A stretch of DNA of 64,000 bases from Pseudomonas sp. MRSN 12121 (GCF_000931465.1 NZ_CP010892.1:5727388-5791387), one strand, 5' to 3'. Positions 32,050 through 41,513 are shown, numbered from the stretch's first letter. Program-made: numbers and translations. Notes: generated by a model not told the origin, from the letters alone.

Positions 32050-33132
32050 TTACTCGCCCAATGCGGCTAGTTGATCGGCCTGGTATTCGGCCAGGAGCGG
32101 TTCGATCACCGCCTCGACACCGCCGGCGAGGATCTCGTCGAGGGAATAGAGGGTCAGGTTGACGCGGTGATCGGTCACCCGGCCCTGAGGGAAGTTGTAG
32201 GTACGGATCCGCTCGGAGCGGTCGCCCGAACCGACCAGCAGCTTGCGCTCGCTGGCGATCGCGTTGGCCGCGGCGCTGGTCTGCTGGTCGTTGAGCTTGG
32301 CCGACAGCCAGGACATGGCCCGCGCCCGGTTCTTGTGCTGGGAACGCTCTTCCTGGCACTCGACCACGATCCCCGTCGGTAGGTGGGTGATACGGATCGC
32401 CGAGTCGGTCTTGTTGACGTGCTGGCCACCGGCGCCGGAAGAGCGATAGGTGTCGATCCGCAGGTCCGCCGGGTTGATCTCGATGGCTTCCTGTTCGTCC
32501 GGCTCGGGCAGCACCGCCACGGTGCAGGCCGAGGTATGGATACGGCCCTGGGATTCGGTGGCCGGCACCCGCTGGACGCGGTGCGCACCGGACTCGAACT
32601 TCAGCTTGCCGTAGACGTTTTCGCCTTCGACCCGGGCGATGACTTCCTTGTAGCCGCCGTGCTCGCCTTCGTTTTCCGAGAGGATCTCCAGCCGCCAGCC
32701 GCGCCGCTCGGCATAGCGCGAATACATGCGGAACAGGTCGCCGGAAAAGATCGCCGCCTCGTCACCGCCGGTGCCGGCGCGGATTTCCAGGAACACATTG
32801 CGCCCGTCGTTCGGGTCCTTGGGCAGCAGCATGCGTTGCAGGGTGCCTTCCAGTTCGGCCAATTGCTCCTTGGCTTCGCGGGCTTCTTCCAGCGCCATTT
32901 CGCGCATGTCCGGGTCGCTGTCCTTGAGCAGCGCCTGGGCGCCCTCGAGATCGGCCTGGACCTTGAGCACCTGTTTATAGCCCTGGACGATCGGCTCGAC
33001 TTCCGCGTACTCCTTGGAATAGGCGCGGAACTTGGCCTGATCGGAAATGACTTCGCCGTCGCCAAGCAACGCGGTCAATTCCTCGAAACGATCCTGGAGG
33101 ACATCCAGCTTATTGAGCAGTGACGCTTTCAT
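32050..33132 (-). CDS. prfA: Peptide chain release factor 1
   Basis: RF1 recognises UAA and UAG at the ribosomal A site and triggers peptide release. The 360-residue length is standard. The stop-codon-reading PAT motif is visible in VQRVPATESQGRIHTSA near 185, and the catalytic GGQ in RSSGAGGQHVNKTDSAIRI near 234, the target of PrmC. The ATG overlaps the hemA stop by 4 bp (ATGA), so translation of the two is coupled. Confidence 0.96.
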   Translation of the reverse strand: MKASLLNKLDVLQDRFEELTALLGDGEVISDQAKFRAYSKEYAEVEPIVQGYKQVLKVQADLEGAQALLKDSDPDMREMALEEAREAKEQLAELEGTLQRMLLPKDPNDGRNVFLEIRAGTGGDEAAIFSGDLFRMYSRYAERRGWRLEILSENEGEHGGYKEVIARVEGENVYGKLKFESGAHRVQRVPATESQGRIHTSACTVAVLPEPDEQEAIEINPADLRIDTYRSSGAGGQHVNKTDSAIRITHLPTGIVVECQEERSQHKNRARAMSWLSAKLNDQQTSAAANAIASERKLLVGSGDRSERIRTYNFPQGRVTDHRVNLTLYSLDEILAGGVEAVIEPLLAEYQADQLAALGE

Positions 33133-34415
33133 TGCGGTTTTTTATCCGAAGAGTCCGAAGCACCCTCACCGAGGGCAAAGAGTTCCTGGGCCATGGCCAG
33201 CGCATCCAGGCGGCCTTCAGCGGTCAGTTTCTTCAACTGGACGCTGGGCGCATGCAGCAATTTGTTGGTCAACCCGCGAGCCAGTTGCATCAGGACCTCT
33301 TCGGCGCTGCCGCCGTTGGCCAGCATGCGCTGGGCCTTCTGCAGTTCTTCGTCGCGCAGGCGTTCGCTCTGCTGACGATACGCCTTGAGCACATCCACCG
33401 CAGCCAGCTCGCGCAGGCGCACCATGAAATCCTCGGCGCCGATGTTCACCAGCTCTTCCGCCGCCTGCGCCGCGCCCTGGCGGCTCTTGAGGTTTTCGGC
33501 GACCACTTCGTGGAGATCGTCGACGGTATACAGATAAACGTCGTCCAACTCGCCGACTTCCGGCTCGATGTCCCGGGGCACCGCGATATCCACCATGAAG
33601 ATCGGCTTGTGCTTGCGCAGCTTCAGCGCGCTTTCCACCGCGCCCTTGCCGAGGATCGGCAACTGGCTGGCGGTGGAGCTGATGACGATATCGCTGTGCA
33701 CCAGTTCCTGGGGAATATCCGACAGCAGCACGGCATGGGCGCCAAACTGTTCGGCCAGGGTGCTGGCACGCTCCAGGGTACGGTTGGCGACCACGATGCG
33801 CTTGACCCCCAGGTCGTGCAGGTGGCGGGCGACCAGGGTGATGGTTTCGCCGGCGCCGATCAGCAGCGCCTGGCTGCGTTGCAGGTCGCTGAAAATCTGT
33901 TTGGCCAGGCTCACCGCGGCAAAGGCCACGGAAACCGGGTTTTCGCCGATGGCGGTGTCGGTGCGCACCTGCTTGGCGGCACTGAACGTGGCCTGGAACA
34001 GACGCCCGAGCAACGGACCGATGGTGCCGGCTTCACGCGCGACGGCGTAGGCGGACTTCATCTGCCCGAGGATCTGCGGCTCGCCCAGCACCAGCGAATC
34101 CAGCCCTGAGGCGACCCGCATCATGTGACGAACGGCCGCATCGTCCTCGTGCACATAGGCACTGGCGCGCAGGTCTTCGAGGCTCAGATGGTGGTACTCG
34201 GCCAGCCAGCGCAACACGATATCCGCCGAAAGATGATCCTGTTCTATATAGAGTTCGCTGCGATTGCAGGTGGAGAGGATCGCAGCTTCGCGGCTGTCGG
34301 TAAGGCGGCAGAGCTGCTGCAAGGCCTCAACCAACTGCTCAGGGGTAAAGGCCACGCGCTCGCGGACGTCTACTGAAGCAGTCTTGTGGTTAATACCGAG
34401 TGCAAGGAAGGCCAT
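33129..34415 (-). CDS. hemA: Glutamyl-tRNA reductase
   Basis: HemA reduces glutamyl-tRNA(Glu) to glutamate-1-semialdehyde with NADPH, the first committed step of tetrapyrrole synthesis. The 428-residue protein has MAFLALGINHKTASVDVRER, the catalytic Cys50 in ILSTCNRSELY, the NADPH motif LIGAGETITLVARHL near 190 and a C-terminal dimerisation helix region. It heads the five-gene minus-strand operon and is divergent from the TPR lipoprotein gene with a 181-bp shared region. Confidence 0.96.
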   Translation of the reverse strand: MAFLALGINHKTASVDVRERVAFTPEQLVEALQQLCRLTDSREAAILSTCNRSELYIEQDHLSADIVLRWLAEYHHLSLEDLRASAYVHEDDAAVRHMMRVASGLDSLVLGEPQILGQMKSAYAVAREAGTIGPLLGRLFQATFSAAKQVRTDTAIGENPVSVAFAAVSLAKQIFSDLQRSQALLIGAGETITLVARHLHDLGVKRIVVANRTLERASTLAEQFGAHAVLLSDIPQELVHSDIVISSTASQLPILGKGAVESALKLRKHKPIFMVDIAVPRDIEPEVGELDDVYLYTVDDLHEVVAENLKSRQGAAQAAEELVNIGAEDFMVRLRELAAVDVLKAYRQQSERLRDEELQKAQRMLANGGSAEEVLMQLARGLTNKLLHAPSVQLKKLTAEGRLDALAMAQELFALGEGASDSSDKKPQ

Positions 34416-34596
34416 TCAAGGTCGCTGATGATGTCGAGAAGCCGACAATTGTCCTACTTCGAAAGATTCAGAACAACCACTGCCGACTATTGTCCCAATA
34501 GACTGCCTCTTACCGGCGTCCGCCGAGTCTCGGTTATGTTTGGCCGAAGGCTTGTGTCATGATGCTCCGACCGCAGGTTAGTCATCCTCTTCCTAT

Positions 34597-36321
34597 ATGA
34601 ATAGATCCTCCGCGCTGCTCCTTGCTTTTGTCTTCCTCAGCGGCTGCCAGACCCTGGCTCCCGTTTCGCCGGACGGTACCTCGCCGGTCGAAGACAGCAC
34701 CCCGGCTCCCGAAAAGCCCAAGGTTTACTCCTCGTTCAGCGAAGACACGATCTTCAGCCTGCTGAGCGCGGAACTGGCTGGTCAACGCAACCGGTTCGAC
34801 ATTGCCCTGGACAACTACGTCACCCAGGCCGTCAACACCCAGGACCCGGGCATTTCCGAGCGGGCCTTCCGCATCGCCGAATACCTCGGCGCCGACCAGG
34901 CCGCGCTGGACACCGCGCTGATCTGGGCGAAAAACGCCCCGGACGATCTGGAAGCCCAGCGCGCCGCGGCCATCCAGCTGGCCCGCAGCGGGCGTTATGA
35001 CGACTCCATGGTCTATATGGAGAAAGTCCTGCAGGGCAAGGGCGATACGCATTTCGACTTCCTCGCGCTGTCGGCCGCCGACACCGACCAGGACACTCGT
35101 AACGGCCTGATGAAGAGCTTCGACCGCCTGCTGCAGAAACACCCGAACAATGGCCAACTGGTGTTCGGCAAAGCCCTGCTGCTGCAACAGGACGGCGACA
35201 CCCGCGAGGCGCTGAAGCTGCTGGAGCAGAACCCGCCGGAGGAAGGCGAGATCGCGCCGATCCTGTTGCGCGCGCGCCTGCTGCAAAGCCTCAACCGCGC
35301 TGACGAAGCCCTGCCGCTGCTGGAAAAGAGCATTCGCAAATACCCGGACGACAAGCGCCTGCGCCTGACTTACGCACGCATGCTGGTCGAACAGGATCGC
35401 ATGGACGACGCCAAGGCCCAGTTCTCCAGCCTGGTGCAGCAGTATCCGGAAGACGACGAGCTGCGCTACTCCCTGGCGCTGGTCTGCCTGGAGGCCAAGG
35501 ACTGGCAAGAGGCCAAAGGCTATCTGGAAGACCTGATCGCCCGGGAAAGCCATGTCGACTCGGCGCACCTGAACCTGGGCCGCATCGCCGAAGAACTCAA
35601 CGATCCCCAGGGCGCGCTGGCCGAGTACGGCCAGGTCGGCCCCGGTAACGACTACCTGCCGGCACAACTGCGCCAGGCCGATATCCTGATGGGCAACGGC
35701 CGCACCGCCGACGCCGAAAAACGCCTGGCCGCGGCCCGCGACGCCCAGCCGGACTACGCCATCCAGCTGTACCTGATCGAGGCCGAGACCCTGTCCGCCA
35801 ACAATCAGGGCGACAAGGCCTGGAAAATTCTCCAGCAAGCCCTGCAGCAATACCCGGACGATGTCAGCCTGCTCTACACCCGTGCGATGCAGGCCGAGAA
35901 ACGCAACGACCTGGCGCAGATGGAAAAGGACCTGCGCCTGATCATCAAGCGCGAGCCGGACAACGCCATGGCCCTGAACGCCCTCGGCTATACGCTGTCG
36001 GACCGTACGACCCGCTACGCCGAAGCCAAGGCCCTGATCGAACAGGCCCACCAGTTGACCCCGGACGATCCGGCGGTACTCGACAGCCTGGGCTGGGTGA
36101 ACTATCGCCTGGGCAACCTGGCGGAAGCCGAGCGCCTGCTGCGCCAGGCGCTGGAGCGCTTTCCCGACCAGGAAGTCGCTGCGCACCTGGGCGAAGTGCT
36201 CTGGGCCAACGGCAAGCAACGCGAAGCCAGGCAGATCTGGAGCAAGTTCCTCAAGGACCAGCCCGACAGCCCTATCCTGCGCAGCACCATCAAACGCCTG
36301 ACCGGATCAGAGAACCTTTAA
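34597..36321 (+). CDS. TPR-repeat lipoprotein
   Basis: The 574-residue protein starts with a lipoprotein signal (LLLAFVFLSGC, Cys17) and consists of tetratricopeptide-like helical repeats from about residue 60 to the end (for example ALNALGYTLSDRTTRYAEAK and AVLDSLGWVNYRLGNLAEAE). It corresponds to PA4667-type proteins encoded in front of lolB in Pseudomonas. It is likely an outer-membrane-anchored periplasmic scaffold. The gap to lolB is only 4 bp, which suggests a link with lipoprotein traffic or envelope assembly, but no specific partner is known. Confidence 0.9.
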   Translation: MNRSSALLLAFVFLSGCQTLAPVSPDGTSPVEDSTPAPEKPKVYSSFSEDTIFSLLSAELAGQRNRFDIALDNYVTQAVNTQDPGISERAFRIAEYLGADQAALDTALIWAKNAPDDLEAQRAAAIQLARSGRYDDSMVYMEKVLQGKGDTHFDFLALSAADTDQDTRNGLMKSFDRLLQKHPNNGQLVFGKALLLQQDGDTREALKLLEQNPPEEGEIAPILLRARLLQSLNRADEALPLLEKSIRKYPDDKRLRLTYARMLVEQDRMDDAKAQFSSLVQQYPEDDELRYSLALVCLEAKDWQEAKGYLEDLIARESHVDSAHLNLGRIAEELNDPQGALAEYGQVGPGNDYLPAQLRQADILMGNGRTADAEKRLAAARDAQPDYAIQLYLIEAETLSANNQGDKAWKILQQALQQYPDDVSLLYTRAMQAEKRNDLAQMEKDLRLIIKREPDNAMALNALGYTLSDRTTRYAEAKALIEQAHQLTPDDPAVLDSLGWVNYRLGNLAEAERLLRQALERFPDQEVAAHLGEVLWANGKQREARQIWSKFLKDQPDSPILRSTIKRLTGSENL

Positions 36322-36325
36322 GACT

Positions 36326-36943
36326 ATGTTTTTGCGCCACCTTATTGTCTTCAGCCTTATTGCCCTGCTCGCCGGCTGCTCCGGCTTCGGTACCCGCGAG
36401 TCCGTCGAGGGGCACGGCAGCCCTGCGCTATGGCGCGAGCACAAGCAGCAACTGAGCGGCCTCGACGGCTGGCAGATCAACGGCAAGATCGGCATTCGCG
36501 CGCCCAAGGACTCGGGCAGCGGCACGCTGTTCTGGCTGCAGCGCCAGGACTACTACGACATCCGCCTGTCGGGCCCGCTGGGCCGCGGTGCCGCCCGCCT
36601 GACCGGCCGCCCCGGCCAGGTCGCGCTGGAAGTCGCCAACCAGGGACGCTATGAAGCGCAGACCCCGGAAGCCCTGCTCGAAGAGCAACTGGGCTGGAAG
36701 CTGCCGGTTTCCCACCTGGCCTGGTGGGTTCGCGGGCTGCCCGCGCCCGACAGCAAGAGCCGCCTGACCCTGGACGGCGACAGCCGCCTGGCCAGCCTCG
36801 AGCAGGATAACTGGCAGGTCGAATACCTGAGCTACGCGCAACAGAACGGTTATTGGCTGCCCGAGCGCATCAAGCTGCATGGCCAGGACCTTGACGTCAC
36901 GCTGGTGATCAAGGAATGGCAACCACGCAAGCTGGGGCAATGA
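36326..36943 (+). CDS. lolB: Outer-membrane lipoprotein receptor
   Basis: LolB takes lipoproteins from the periplasmic carrier LolA and inserts them in the outer membrane. The 205-residue protein has a lipoprotein signal (LIVFSLIALLAGC, Cys18), then WREHKQQLSGLDGWQINGKI and GSGTLFWLQRQDYYDIRLSG, the half-barrel strands of LolA/LolB folds, and the protruding hydrophobic-loop region near LSGPLGRGAARL. Its TGA overlaps the possible upstream ATG of ispE. The lolB-ispE-tRNA-prs order is the standard gammaproteobacterial one. Confidence 0.93.
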   Translation: MFLRHLIVFSLIALLAGCSGFGTRESVEGHGSPALWREHKQQLSGLDGWQINGKIGIRAPKDSGSGTLFWLQRQDYYDIRLSGPLGRGAARLTGRPGQVALEVANQGRYEAQTPEALLEEQLGWKLPVSHLAWWVRGLPAPDSKSRLTLDGDSRLASLEQDNWQVEYLSYAQQNGYWLPERIKLHGQDLDVTLVIKEWQPRKLGQ

Positions 36944-36945
36944 GC

Positions 36946-37797
36946 ATGAGCGCCCCCCGGCTGACCCTGCCCTCCCCGGCAAAACTCAACCTGATGCTGC
37001 ATATCCTCGGTCGTCGCGAAGACGGCTACCACGAACTGCAGACGATCTTTCAGTTTCTCGATTACGGCGATGAAATCACTTTCGCCGTCCGCGACGACGG
37101 CGTCATTCGCCTGCACACGGAATTCCCCGACGTGCCTCACGACAGCAACCTGATCGTGCGCGCGGCCAGGCAGCTGCAGGCACAATCGGCCTGCCCGCTG
37201 GGCATCGATATCTGGATCGACAAGGTCCTGCCCATGGGCGGTGGCATCGGCGGCGGCAGTTCCAACGCGGCGACCACCCTGCTGGGCCTGAACCATCTCT
37301 GGCAACTGGGCTGGGACAGCGACCGGCTGGCTTCGCTGGGCCTGGGGCTGGGCGCCGATGTCCCGGTTTTCTTGCGCGGGCATGCCGCTTTTGCCGAGGG
37401 CGTGGGGGAGAAACTCACCCCGGTCGAACCCGAGGAGCCCTGGTATCTCGTGCTGGTGCCGCAAGTCTCTGTAAGTACAGCAGAAATTTTTTCGGATCCG
37501 CTGTTGACACGTGACACCGCGCCCATTAAAGTGCGCCCCGTTCCCGAGGGAAACAACAGAAACGACTGCCTTCCGGTAGTTGCAAGGCGTTATCCAGAAG
37601 TACGTAACGCATTGAATTTGTTAGGTAAATTTACCGAAGCAAAACTGACTGGAACTGGAAGTTGTGTGTTTGGGGGCTTCCCAAGCAAAGCTGAAGCTGA
37701 TAAAGTCTCGGCCCTTCTTACAGAGACCCTTACAGGGTTTGTAGCAAAAGGAAGCAACGTTTCGATGTTGCATCGCAAGCTGCAAAGTCTGCTCTAA
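36946..37797 (+). CDS. ispE: 4-diphosphocytidyl-2-C-methyl-D-erythritol kinase
   Basis: IspE phosphorylates CDP-methylerythritol in the MEP route to isoprenoids. The 283-residue GHMP kinase has LPSPAKLNLMLHILGRREDG at the N-terminus, the ATP loop PMGGGIGGGSSNAATTLL near 95, and GTGSCVFGGFPSKAEA near 243. The start at 36946 has GGGG 8 nt upstream; an ATG at 36940 overlaps lolB. From about 37465 to the end the codons change sharply (AGA, AGG, TTA, GGA, GTA, many A/T third bases) although the protein stays family-like. A promoter candidate for the next genes lies inside. Confidence 0.93.
   Translation: MSAPRLTLPSPAKLNLMLHILGRREDGYHELQTIFQFLDYGDEITFAVRDDGVIRLHTEFPDVPHDSNLIVRAARQLQAQSACPLGIDIWIDKVLPMGGGIGGGSSNAATTLLGLNHLWQLGWDSDRLASLGLGLGADVPVFLRGHAAFAEGVGEKLTPVEPEEPWYLVLVPQVSVSTAEIFSDPLLTRDTAPIKVRPVPEGNNRNDCLPVVARRYPEVRNALNLLGKFTEAKLTGTGSCVFGGFPSKAEADKVSALLTETLTGFVAKGSNVSMLHRKLQSLL
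37504..37532 (+). promoter_or_regulatory. Candidate sigma-70 promoter inside ispE for tRNA-Gln/prs
   Basis: TTGACA at 37504-37509, then 17 bp, then TAAAGT at 37527-37532 (4 of 6 to TATAAT). It lies about 300 bp before tRNA-Gln in the AT-enriched end of ispE. Confidence 0.5.
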
Positions 37798-37833
37798 AGG
37801 AACCAAGTGCCAGGCACTTGATGCAACAGATAC

Positions 37834-37908
37834 AGGGGCGTCGCCAAGCGGTAAGGCAGCAGGTTTTGATCCTGCCATGCGTTGGTTCGAATCCAGCCGC
37901 CCCTGCCA
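37834..37908 (+). tRNA. tRNA-Gln (anticodon UUG)
   Basis: The cloverleaf can be drawn by hand: acceptor AGGGGCG with CGCCCCT, D arm GCCA...GGC, anticodon stem GCAGG/CCTGC with loop TTTTGAT (anticodon TTG at 37866-37868), T arm GTTGG-TTCGAAT-CCAGC, discriminator G and encoded CCA at 37906-37908. It reads CAA/CAG glutamine codons and lies between ispE and prs as in other Pseudomonas. Confidence 0.97.
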
Positions 37909-37956
37909 TTTTCCTTATACTCATCCAGGTATACCCTCAGCCTTCAGGTACTGCGC

Positions 37957-38898
37957 GTGTCCAAGATGATGGTCTTTACGGGGAACGCTAACCCCGATCT
38001 GGCTCGGCGTGTCGTACGTCAGCTGCATATCCCTCTCGGTGACATCTCTGTCGGAAAGTTTTCCGACGGCGAGATTACCGCTGAGATCAATGAAAATGTC
38101 CGCGGTAAAGACGTCTTCATTATTCAGCCGACTTGCGCTCCGACCAACGATAACCTGATGGAACTCGTCGTGATGGCTGATGCCTTCCGCCGCTCCTCAG
38201 CGACTCGAATCACTGCTGTAATTCCTTACTTTGGTTATGCCCGTCAGGATCGCCGTCCGCGTTCCGCACGTGTGGCTATCAGCGCGAAAGTCGTGGCTGA
38301 CATGCTGACCGTCGTCGGCATCGACCGTGTGCTCACGGTTGACCTGCACGCAGACCAGATTCAAGGCTTCTTCGATATTCCGGTAGATAACATCTACGGC
38401 TCCCCCGTTCTGGTGGACGACATCGAAGACCAACGTTTCGAAAACCTCATGATCGTGTCCCCGGACATTGGCGGCGTCGTGCGTGCACGTGCCGTGGCCA
38501 AGTCCCTGGGCGTGGACCTGGGGATCATCGACAAGCGCCGTGAGAAAGCCAATCACTCCGAAGTGATGCATATCATCGGTGACGTCGAAGGTCGTACCTG
38601 CATCCTGGTTGACGACATGGTCGACACCGCCGGCACCCTGTGCCACGCGGCCAAGGCCTTGAAAGAGCATGGCGCTGCCAAGGTCTTTGCCTACTGCACG
38701 CACCCCGTGCTGTCGGGTCGGGCAATCGAGAACATTGAAAATTCCGTGCTGGACGAGCTGGTGGTGACCAACACCATCCCGCTGTCCGCCGCAGCACAGG
38801 CCTGCGTGCGTATCCGCCAACTGGATATCGCGCCGGTGGTTGCCGAAGCGGTTCGCCGCATCAGCAACGAAGAATCGATCAGTGCGATGTTCCGATAA
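37957..38898 (+). CDS. prs: Ribose-phosphate pyrophosphokinase (PRPP synthetase)
   Basis: Prs makes PRPP from ribose-5-phosphate and ATP, the substrate of Hpt and Upp encoded earlier in the window. The 313-residue protein shows MMVFTGNANPDLARRVV, YFGYARQDRRPRSARV (ATP), VDLHADQIQGFFDIPVDN, and the PRPP loop CILVDDMVDTAGTLCHAA near 215. The start is GTG at 37957 (read as Met-Ser-Lys-Met-Met), with CAGG 8 nt upstream; upstream in-frame codons fall in the tRNA. A strong terminator follows. Confidence 0.96.
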   Translation: MSKMMVFTGNANPDLARRVVRQLHIPLGDISVGKFSDGEITAEINENVRGKDVFIIQPTCAPTNDNLMELVVMADAFRRSSATRITAVIPYFGYARQDRRPRSARVAISAKVVADMLTVVGIDRVLTVDLHADQIQGFFDIPVDNIYGSPVLVDDIEDQRFENLMIVSPDIGGVVRARAVAKSLGVDLGIIDKRREKANHSEVMHIIGDVEGRTCILVDDMVDTAGTLCHAAKALKEHGAAKVFAYCTHPVLSGRAIENIENSVLDELVVTNTIPLSAAAQACVRIRQLDIAPVVAEAVRRISNEESISAMFR

Positions 38899-38937
38899 GG
38901 GCCCTGCCCTTTTCGAAATGTCTCGTTGACGAAAAGC

Positions 38938-38975
38938 GCCCCGCCCCGGCACCACTGCCGGGGCGGGGCTTTTTT
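38938..38975 (+). terminator. Intrinsic terminator of prs
   Basis: A perfect 13-bp GC stem (38938-38950 with 38957-38969) and six T directly after it. Confidence 0.95.
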
Positions 38976-39039
38976 GCCCATGCCGTGTTTGGCGCTGGTC
39001 GCAAACGCCACTCGGTAATGGCTATTTTGGAGATATGAA

Positions 39040-39636
39040 ATGACTGATTTCACCCTGAACGCTCAAGCGCGTACTGACCTGGGGAAAGGTGCGAGCCGCC
39101 GCCTGCGTCATGCCGCGAACATTCCTGCCGTTGTCTACGGTGGTAACAAGGACGCCGAGTCCGTGACCATCCTGGCCAAGGAAATCGCCAAGCTGTTCGA
39201 AAACGAAGCTGCCTTCAGCCACGTTATCGAGCTGAACGTCGACGGCACCAAGCAGAACGTCGTGATCAAGGCCCTGCAGCGTCACCCAGCCAAGCAGTTC
39301 ATCATGCACGCTGACTTCGTGCGCGTTGTTGCCGGCCAGAAACTGACCGCCAAGGTTCCAGTTCACCTGATCAACGAAGAAGCTCCGGTCAAGAAAGGCG
39401 GCGAAATCTTCCGCGCAGCCACCGAGATCGAAGTTTCCTGCCTGCCGAAAGACCTGCCTGAGTTCATCGAAGTCGACATGGCCGAGACTGAAATCGGCAC
39501 CGTGATCCACCTGTCCAACCTCAAGGCCCCTAAAGGCGTTGAGTTCGTTGCCCTGGCTCACGGTAACGACCTGGCTGTTGCCAACGTTCACGCTCCACGT
39601 GTTGCTCCAGAAGCTGAAGAAGGCGCTGCAGAGTAA
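39040..39636 (+). CDS. rplY: 50S ribosomal protein L25/general stress protein Ctc
   Basis: The 198-residue protein is the long, two-domain (TL5/Ctc) form of L25, which binds 5S rRNA. The N-terminal domain has ARTDLGKGASRRLRHAANIP and AVVYGGNKDAES; the C-terminal beta domain has VKKGGEIFRAATEIEVSCLP and acidic end PEAEEGAAE. GGAG precedes the start with normal spacing. It is transcribed separately from prs, after the terminator, and is followed by pth, which recycles peptidyl-tRNA. Confidence 0.95.
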   Translation: MTDFTLNAQARTDLGKGASRRLRHAANIPAVVYGGNKDAESVTILAKEIAKLFENEAAFSHVIELNVDGTKQNVVIKALQRHPAKQFIMHADFVRVVAGQKLTAKVPVHLINEEAPVKKGGEIFRAATEIEVSCLPKDLPEFIEVDMAETEIGTVIHLSNLKAPKGVEFVALAHGNDLAVANVHAPRVAPEAEEGAAE

Positions 39637-39805
39637 TCCACTCTGCTTGCCGGAGTGGCCGGAAACATCGCGGACTGGAACGTAGCGAGAAAGCGGGCGG
39701 GAACGCGGAGTTTACATCCATGGTAAATGAGCTTTTTTCGTCCGTTTTCGCCGCTCTCCCGGGTTGCGGCGATGTTATCCACCACTCCAAGGAAGGGCCC
39801 CTATC

Positions 39806-40390
39806 GTGACTGCCATCAAACTGATCGTTGGCCTGGGTAATCCAGGTGCCGAATACGAACAGACCCGGCATAACGCAGGGGCCCTTTTTGTTGAGCGCAT
39901 CGCCGACAAACAAGGCGTCAGCCTTGTGGCCGATCGCAAGTATTTCGGCCTGACCGGGCGCTTTTCGCACCAGGGTCAGGACATTCGTCTGCTGATCCCC
40001 ACCACCTACATGAACCGCAGCGGCCAGGCCGTGGCGGCATTGGCCGGTTTCTTCCGCATCAAGCCCGAAGAAATCCTGGTGGCGCACGACGAACTCGACC
40101 TGCCACCCGGCGTCGCCAAGCTCAAGCAGGGCGGCGGGCACGGCGGGCACAACGGGTTGCGCGACATCATCGCGCAACTGGGCAACCAGAATACCTTCCA
40201 CCGCCTGCGGCTTGGCATCGGCCATCCCGGCGTCGCCAGCATGGTCTCGAACTTCGTCCTGGGTCGCGCGCCACGCGCCGAACAGGAAAAGCTCGACGCC
40301 AGCATCGATTTTGCCCTCGGCGTGCTGCCGGATATCTTCGCCGGGGAATGGAACCGCGCGATGAAAAACCTGCACAGCCAGAAGGCCTGA
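39806..40390 (+). CDS. pth: Peptidyl-tRNA hydrolase
   Basis: Pth releases peptides from prematurely dissociated peptidyl-tRNA. The 194-residue protein has KLIVGLGNPGAEYEQTRHNA with the catalytic His22, TYMNRSGQAV, VAHDELDLPPGVAKLKQGGG with the conserved Asp, and GHNGLRDIIAQLG. The start is GTG (Met-Thr-Ala-Ile-Lys) at 39806, supported by GGAAGGG 8 nt upstream and by the usual N-terminus of Pseudomonas Pth. No ATG is available close by. Confidence 0.95.
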   Translation: MTAIKLIVGLGNPGAEYEQTRHNAGALFVERIADKQGVSLVADRKYFGLTGRFSHQGQDIRLLIPTTYMNRSGQAVAALAGFFRIKPEEILVAHDELDLPPGVAKLKQGGGHGGHNGLRDIIAQLGNQNTFHRLRLGIGHPGVASMVSNFVLGRAPRAEQEKLDASIDFALGVLPDIFAGEWNRAMKNLHSQKA

Positions 40391-40412
40391 CTCTTACCCG
40401 AGGGGAAACACC

Positions 40413-41513
40413 ATGGGATTCAACTGCGGCATCGTCGGCCTGCCTAACGTCGGCAAGTCCACCCTGTTCAACGCCCTGACCAAATCCGGTATCGCGGCCG
40501 AGAACTTCCCCTTCTGCACCATCGAGCCGAACAGCGGCATCGTGCCGATGCCGGATCCGCGCCTGGATGCCCTGGCCGCCATCGTGGTGCCGGAGCGCGT
40601 GCTGCCGACCACCATGGAGTTCGTCGACATCGCCGGCCTGGTGGCGGGCGCCTCGAAAGGCGAAGGCCTGGGTAACAAGTTCCTGGCCAACATCCGCGAA
40701 ACCGATGCCATCGCCCACGTGGTCCGCTGCTTCGAAGACGACAACGTGATTCACGTTGCCAACAGCGTCGACCCGAAACGCGACATCGAGATCATCGACC
40801 TGGAACTGATCTTCGCCGACCTCGACAGCTGCGAAAAACAGCTGCAGAAAGTCGCGCGCAACGCCAAGGGCGGTGACAAGGACGCCGTGGCGCAGAAAGC
40901 CCTGCTCGAGCAGCTCATTGCCCACTTCACCGAAGGCAAGCCGGCGCGCAGCCTGATGAAGAACATGAGCACCGAGGAAAAGGCGGTGATCCGCGGCTTC
41001 CACCTGCTGACCACCAAGCCGGTGATGTACATCGCCAACGTCGCCGAAGACGGTTTCGAGAACAACCCGCTGCTGGACGTGGTCAAGGCCATCGCCGAGG
41101 AAGAAGGCGCGATGGTGGTGCCGGTCTGCAACAAGATCGAAGCGGAAATCGCCGAGCTGGACGACGGTGAAGAAAAAGACATGTTCCTCGAGGCCCTGGG
41201 CCTGGAAGAGCCTGGCCTGAACCGCGTGATCCGCGCCGGCTACGAAATGCTCAACCTGCAGACCTACTTCACCGCCGGGGTCAAGGAAGTCCGCGCCTGG
41301 ACCGTCCGCGTGGGCGCCACCGCCCCACAGGCCGCGGCCGTGATCCACACCGACTTCGAGAAAGGCTTCATCCGCGCCGAAGTGATCGCCTACGACGACT
41401 TCATCCAGTTCAAGGGCGAAGCCGGTGCCAAGGAAGCGGGCAAATGGCGCCTGGAAGGCAAGGAATACATCGTCAAGGATGGCGATGTGATGCACTTCCG
41501 CTTCAACGTCTGA
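40413..41513 (+). CDS. ychF: Redox-regulated ATPase/GTPase of the Obg family
   Basis: YchF (OLA1) is a universally conserved P-loop NTPase, with ATP preferred over GTP, that binds ribosomes and affects oxidative-stress response. The 366-residue protein shows CGIVGLPNVGKSTLFNAL (Walker A), FCTIEPNSG, the G3 motif DIAGLVAGASKGEGLGN and a C-terminal TGS domain (YFTAGVKEVRAW...). It lies 22 bp after pth, the common pth-ychF pairing. A 17-bp perfect terminator hairpin follows. Confidence 0.95.
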   Translation: MGFNCGIVGLPNVGKSTLFNALTKSGIAAENFPFCTIEPNSGIVPMPDPRLDALAAIVVPERVLPTTMEFVDIAGLVAGASKGEGLGNKFLANIRETDAIAHVVRCFEDDNVIHVANSVDPKRDIEIIDLELIFADLDSCEKQLQKVARNAKGGDKDAVAQKALLEQLIAHFTEGKPARSLMKNMSTEEKAVIRGFHLLTTKPVMYIANVAEDGFENNPLLDVVKAIAEEEGAMVVPVCNKIEAEIAELDDGEEKDMFLEALGLEEPGLNRVIRAGYEMLNLQTYFTAGVKEVRAWTVRVGATAPQAAAVIHTDFEKGFIRAEVIAYDDFIQFKGEAGAKEAGKWRLEGKEYIVKDGDVMHFRFNV

